DNA of 64,000 nt from Winkia neuii (GTDB lineage: Bacteria; Actinomycetota; Actinomycetes; Actinomycetales; Actinomycetaceae). The stretch's first letter is position 1; each line of letters opens with the position of its first letter. Below are positions 61,786-64,000 of the stretch, one piece after another. Where the stretch lies: NCBI RefSeq assembly GCF_029011175.1, contig NZ_CP118946.1, forward strand, positions 186,001-250,000, in the 5' to 3' direction. The notes below the pieces were generated by a model, which was given only the letters and a program-made list of their open reading frames with translations, ran no database searches and was not told the origin of the DNA. The translations under genes and the position numbers were made by a program.

Positions 61786-62616
61786 CTAGTCGACGCGTTT
61801 GCGGGGGATTTGCCGCCGTGAGTTTTGCACCGGCTCGCCCTCGGCTGCCTTGGCCCCCGCCTTTGGGCGGAGCCGCCACCCGTAGGCAAGGTAGCGTTCG
61901 CGTATCCACGAGATCAGTATCGCAAACAGGTATAGTGCCACCAGCACGAGCGCCTGTACGGTCATGGGCCACGGGCTCGGCAGCGGGTTCGCGATCGCCG
62001 CAAACACGAAACAGACGAGCACCACCCACCGCCATGCCCTCAGCATGGTGCGCGCGGATAGTACACCCATGAAGTTAGCTAGTACCAGGACCTCGGGCAG
62101 CAGGTAGGACAGCCCAAATAGGATTACTAGGCGCATGTAGAAGCTGATGTAGCTAGAGGCCTGTAGTAGGGAGACGCCTCCTACCGGTACAAATGACTGT
62201 AAGATGCGCACGGCCTTCGGGGCTACCCAAACGCCGGTGATTGCTCCTGCTACGAAGAGGGCGACGCCTACCAGTCCGAAGATGGCGACATACAGTTTTT
62301 CTTTTCGGCGTAGGCCGGGGGCGATGAACGCGCCGATCTGAAATATCCACCACGGGCAAGAAAGCAGTGCGCCTAGCCAAATGGATACTTGCAATTTCAG
62401 GTCGAAAGCTGCTCCGATGGTCTGAAAGTTGATCTGTGTGCCCGTCGTGCGCAGCTCCCTCAGCGGATCCGTCATAAATGCCATGACCGGGTCGTAAAGG
62501 AACCAGCCTGCTACTGCGCCGAGTAGAATCCCCCCGAGGGCGAAGATAAGGCGCCTGCGCAGTTCGGCTAGGTGGGCCGCAATGGGCATGCGTCCCTGCG
62601 GGTTGTTTCGCTTCAT
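61786..62616 (-). CDS. tatC: Tat translocase subunit TatC
   Basis: A 276-residue inner-membrane protein with six helices that recognises twin-arginine signals. The N-terminal MPIAAHLAELRRRLIFALGG and the conserved Glu/Pro-bearing loop segments (YVAIFGLVGVALFVAGAITGVWV) match the family. The C-terminus is basic (RRQIPRKRVD). It starts six bases after the tatA stop. Confidence 0.95.
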   Translation of the reverse strand: MKRNNPQGRMPIAAHLAELRRRLIFALGGILLGAVAGWFLYDPVMAFMTDPLRELRTTGTQINFQTIGAAFDLKLQVSIWLGALLSCPWWIFQIGAFIAPGLRRKEKLYVAIFGLVGVALFVAGAITGVWVAPKAVRILQSFVPVGGVSLLQASSYISFYMRLVILFGLSYLLPEVLVLANFMGVLSARTMLRAWRWVVLVCFVFAAIANPLPSPWPMTVQALVLVALYLFAILISWIRERYLAYGWRLRPKAGAKAAEGEPVQNSRRQIPRKRVD

Positions 62617-62622
62617 GACCTA

Positions 62623-63060
62623 CTAGTTAGCTGGGTTCTGAGGCTGGGCCGGGCCTTGCCCTTCCTGAAACTGCTGCGGCGGAACCGGCTGCTGCTGGAG
62701 CGGAATCTGCGGGTTCTGCTGCGGCTGGTATTGCTGCGGCTGTGCGGGCTGCTGGTACTGCTGCACCGGCGGGGTTGCCTGCATCGGCTGAGTCGGTTGT
62801 ACCGGGGGCACTTGCGTTGCCGGCTGGCCAGGCTGCGTCGCTGGCTGCTGGTACTGCTGCACCGGCTGGCTTTGCTGACTCGGCTGCGCCTGTACCTGCG
62901 CCTGCTGGGAGGGTGCCGCGTCGTCCTCGGAAAGTTCGCGCATTTCCTTCTTCAGGACCTTGGCGGACTGGCCTAACGACCGGGCAATATCCGGCAGCTT
63001 CGAGGCGCCGAACAGCACTAGCAGAATAACTACGATGACAATTATGTGGCTGGGTCTCAC
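62623..63060 (-). CDS. tatA: Tat translocase subunit TatA with a Gln/Pro-rich tail
   Basis: A 145-residue protein: one membrane helix (HIIVIVVILLVLFG), the hinge FGASKLPDIARSLGQS typical of TatA, an amphipathic helix, and from about residue 50 a low-complexity Gln/Pro-rich tail (QQYQQPA-like repeats) that takes up two-thirds of the chain. Typical TatA has a short tail. The start is GTG at 63060, sharing one base with the tatB stop. Confidence 0.9.
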   Translation of the reverse strand: MRPSHIIVIVVILLVLFGASKLPDIARSLGQSAKVLKKEMRELSEDDAAPSQQAQVQAQPSQQSQPVQQYQQPATQPGQPATQVPPVQPTQPMQATPPVQQYQQPAQPQQYQPQQNPQIPLQQQPVPPQQFQEGQGPAQPQNPAN

Positions 63061-63443
63061 TATTTACCTCCATCGGGGGCTGACTGTTCCCCAGAAACTG
63101 GGGGATTGCTGCCAGCGGCGGTGCCAGCATCGCTGGCGGGGCTTGAACTGCGCGCCTGCTTCATCCATTCGTTCAGTTCCTCCTGGACGGCCTCGCGCAC
63201 CATTTGCTTCGGACTGTACTTCGAAAGGTCGAAGTCTCGTAGCATTTGCAGGTTTTTTATGTCTTGTTCGGTAAGGCCGGCAGAATCGGATAGCGTTTCG
63301 GCTCGCAGTCGCGCCGACCAGTTGCGGAAAGCTGCTAGCAGTGTACGCAGCCCGTGTAGCGCTTGCGCCACAGATTTAGGGCCTAACAGCAGAGCTGCCA
63401 AGACAAGGATGATCAGAAATTCTGCTCCGTCTATCCCAAACAT
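63060..63443 (-). CDS. tatB: Tat translocase subunit TatB
   Basis: A 127-residue protein with one membrane helix (AEFLIILVLAALLLGPKSVAQALHGL) and a charged amphipathic helix up to about residue 60; the MFGIDGAEFLII start with an acidic residue before the helix is typical of TatB. It precedes tatA and tatC. GGAGG lies before the ATG. The gene unit tatB-tatA-tatC follows directly on the second dmsA. Confidence 0.88.
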   Translation of the reverse strand: MFGIDGAEFLIILVLAALLLGPKSVAQALHGLRTLLAAFRNWSARLRAETLSDSAGLTEQDIKNLQMLRDFDLSKYSPKQMVREAVQEELNEWMKQARSSSPASDAGTAAGSNPPVSGEQSAPDGGK

Positions 63444-63513
63444 GGCGCCTCCTTACCGAAATAGTCTACCTGTATCCTGAATCCTGCCAGCTGCAGGATT
63501 ACCGGCTGCGATC

Positions 63514-64000
63514 TTACGCCTTGACGGCCTGCGCCAAGATCGTGTGCACGCCCATCCCTTTGGCTATGGGAGTGGGGTGCAGTGAGGACAGGGTGTTGAC
63601 CGATCCGGCCACGTCTACCGGTTTGTCCGGGTTGGCACCTGCCGGGGGCTTCACTTCCGAGGCCGGACGGGGATCGTACCAGGCTCCTTGCGGCACTGAC
63701 ATGGTTCCGGGGGCGATGCGCGCGGTCACTTTGGCGGGTAGGCGGATGGTGCCGCGGTCGTTGTAGACGAACACCAGATCCCCGTTTTCTATCCCGCGTT
63801 CTTTGGCGTCTGCCGGGTTCATCCACACGGTTTGGATGTGCGCTTCTTTTAGCCATGCCACGTTGCCGTATGAAGAGTGCGTGCGTGCCTTAAAGTGATG
63901 GCCGATAACCTGCAGCGGATATTTTTTGTTGGTGGCGGCGTCCTCGGCCCCTTCCCAGGTGTTGACATGTTCGGGGAGAGGCGTAATAACGTCGCCGGAC
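63514..64000 (-). CDS. second DmsA-type oxidoreductase (C-terminal end only)
   Basis: About 162 codons of a second molybdopterin oxidoreductase, cut by the window edge. It shows the C-terminal molybdopterin-binding segments KYPLQVIGHHFKARTHSSYG, WMNPADAKERGIENGDLVFVYNDRGTI and MSVPQGAWYDP, and ends ILAQAVKA, closely like the C-terminus of dmsA at 57.7 kb (TNLAQVKKA). It lies 70 bases upstream of tatB on the same strand. Internal ATG 63861 is not the start. Confidence 0.9.
   Translation of the reverse strand, partial: SGDVITPLPEHVNTWEGAEDAATNKKYPLQVIGHHFKARTHSSYGNVAWLKEAHIQTVWMNPADAKERGIENGDLVFVYNDRGTIRLPAKVTARIAPGTMSVPQGAWYDPRPASEVKPPAGANPDKPVDVAGSVNTLSSLHPTPIAKGMGVHTILAQAVKA

Overview
The window reads as chromosomal DNA of a high-GC Gram-positive bacterium, most likely an Actinomycetales member of the Actinomycetaceae type. 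The evidence is gene content and architecture: an inositol cluster with the Cgl0159-type aldolase seen in Corynebacterium, a uridine operon with the C. glutamicum uriR-rbsK-uriT-uriH gene set, class Ib NrdF, a fused ModBC, frequent GTG/TTG starts, and many genes whose ATG lies exactly six bases after a TAnnnT box (leaderless mRNAs). The genus cannot be named from sequence alone. No phage, insertion sequence, rRNA or CRISPR array is seen.

Region by region. 1-15.1 kb: myo-inositol catabolism. iolC (cut by the window edge), Cgl0159-type aldolase, iolB, iolD and mmsA/iolA are followed by a LacI regulator, two Gfo/Idh dehydrogenases, two TIM-barrel isomerase/epimerases, an IolT-like transporter and a zinc alcohol dehydrogenase. 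15.1-23.7 kb: mixed housekeeping genes (small membrane protein, YbaK deacylase, MFS exporter, ABC-ATPase, esterase, nrdF, LMW tyrosine phosphatase). 23.8-26.6 kb: metNIQ methionine importer behind a SAM riboswitch. 26.7-33.0 kb: patatin, transaldolase, tadA, upp, tRNA-Ser(CGA), a glutamine amidotransferase and a YbdK-like ligase.

33.0-45.4 kb is a molybdenum block: mobA, moaA, moaD, a MoaB/Mog-MoaE fusion, moeB, moeA and moaC. It continues with a TOBE regulator, modA and a fused modBC, and with a second, FecCD-type importer that may also carry molybdate or tungstate. 45.4-46.8 kb holds a decayed mog copy and the wreckage of a narGHJI nitrate reductase operon. 46.8-49.1 kb encodes a cysteine-rich protein and two TorD-type chaperones. 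49.3-50.9 kb is a small cassette of two paralogous four-helix membrane proteins plus a secreted-protein gene split in two by a 16-bp tandem duplication.

51.2-60.2 kb carries a DMSO reductase family complex (dmsC, dmsB, dmsA; dmsA has one in-frame UGA). The uridine operon rbsK-uriR-uriT-uriH sits between dmsB and dmsA. A TetR-type regulator is divergent from dmsA. 60.4-64 kb holds an intergenic 19-bp tandem repeat, a DUF6457-like protein, tatC, tatA, tatB and the C-terminal end of a second DmsA.

How it fits together: Mo uptake and Moco/MGD synthesis supply the DmsA-type enzymes, TorD chaperones hold the apo-enzyme, and Tat exports it. The nitrate reductase that would also have used the cofactor has been lost. 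At the level of DNA signals, the heptamer GAGGGCG/CGCCCTC recurs throughout, in genes and between them, far more often than composition predicts.
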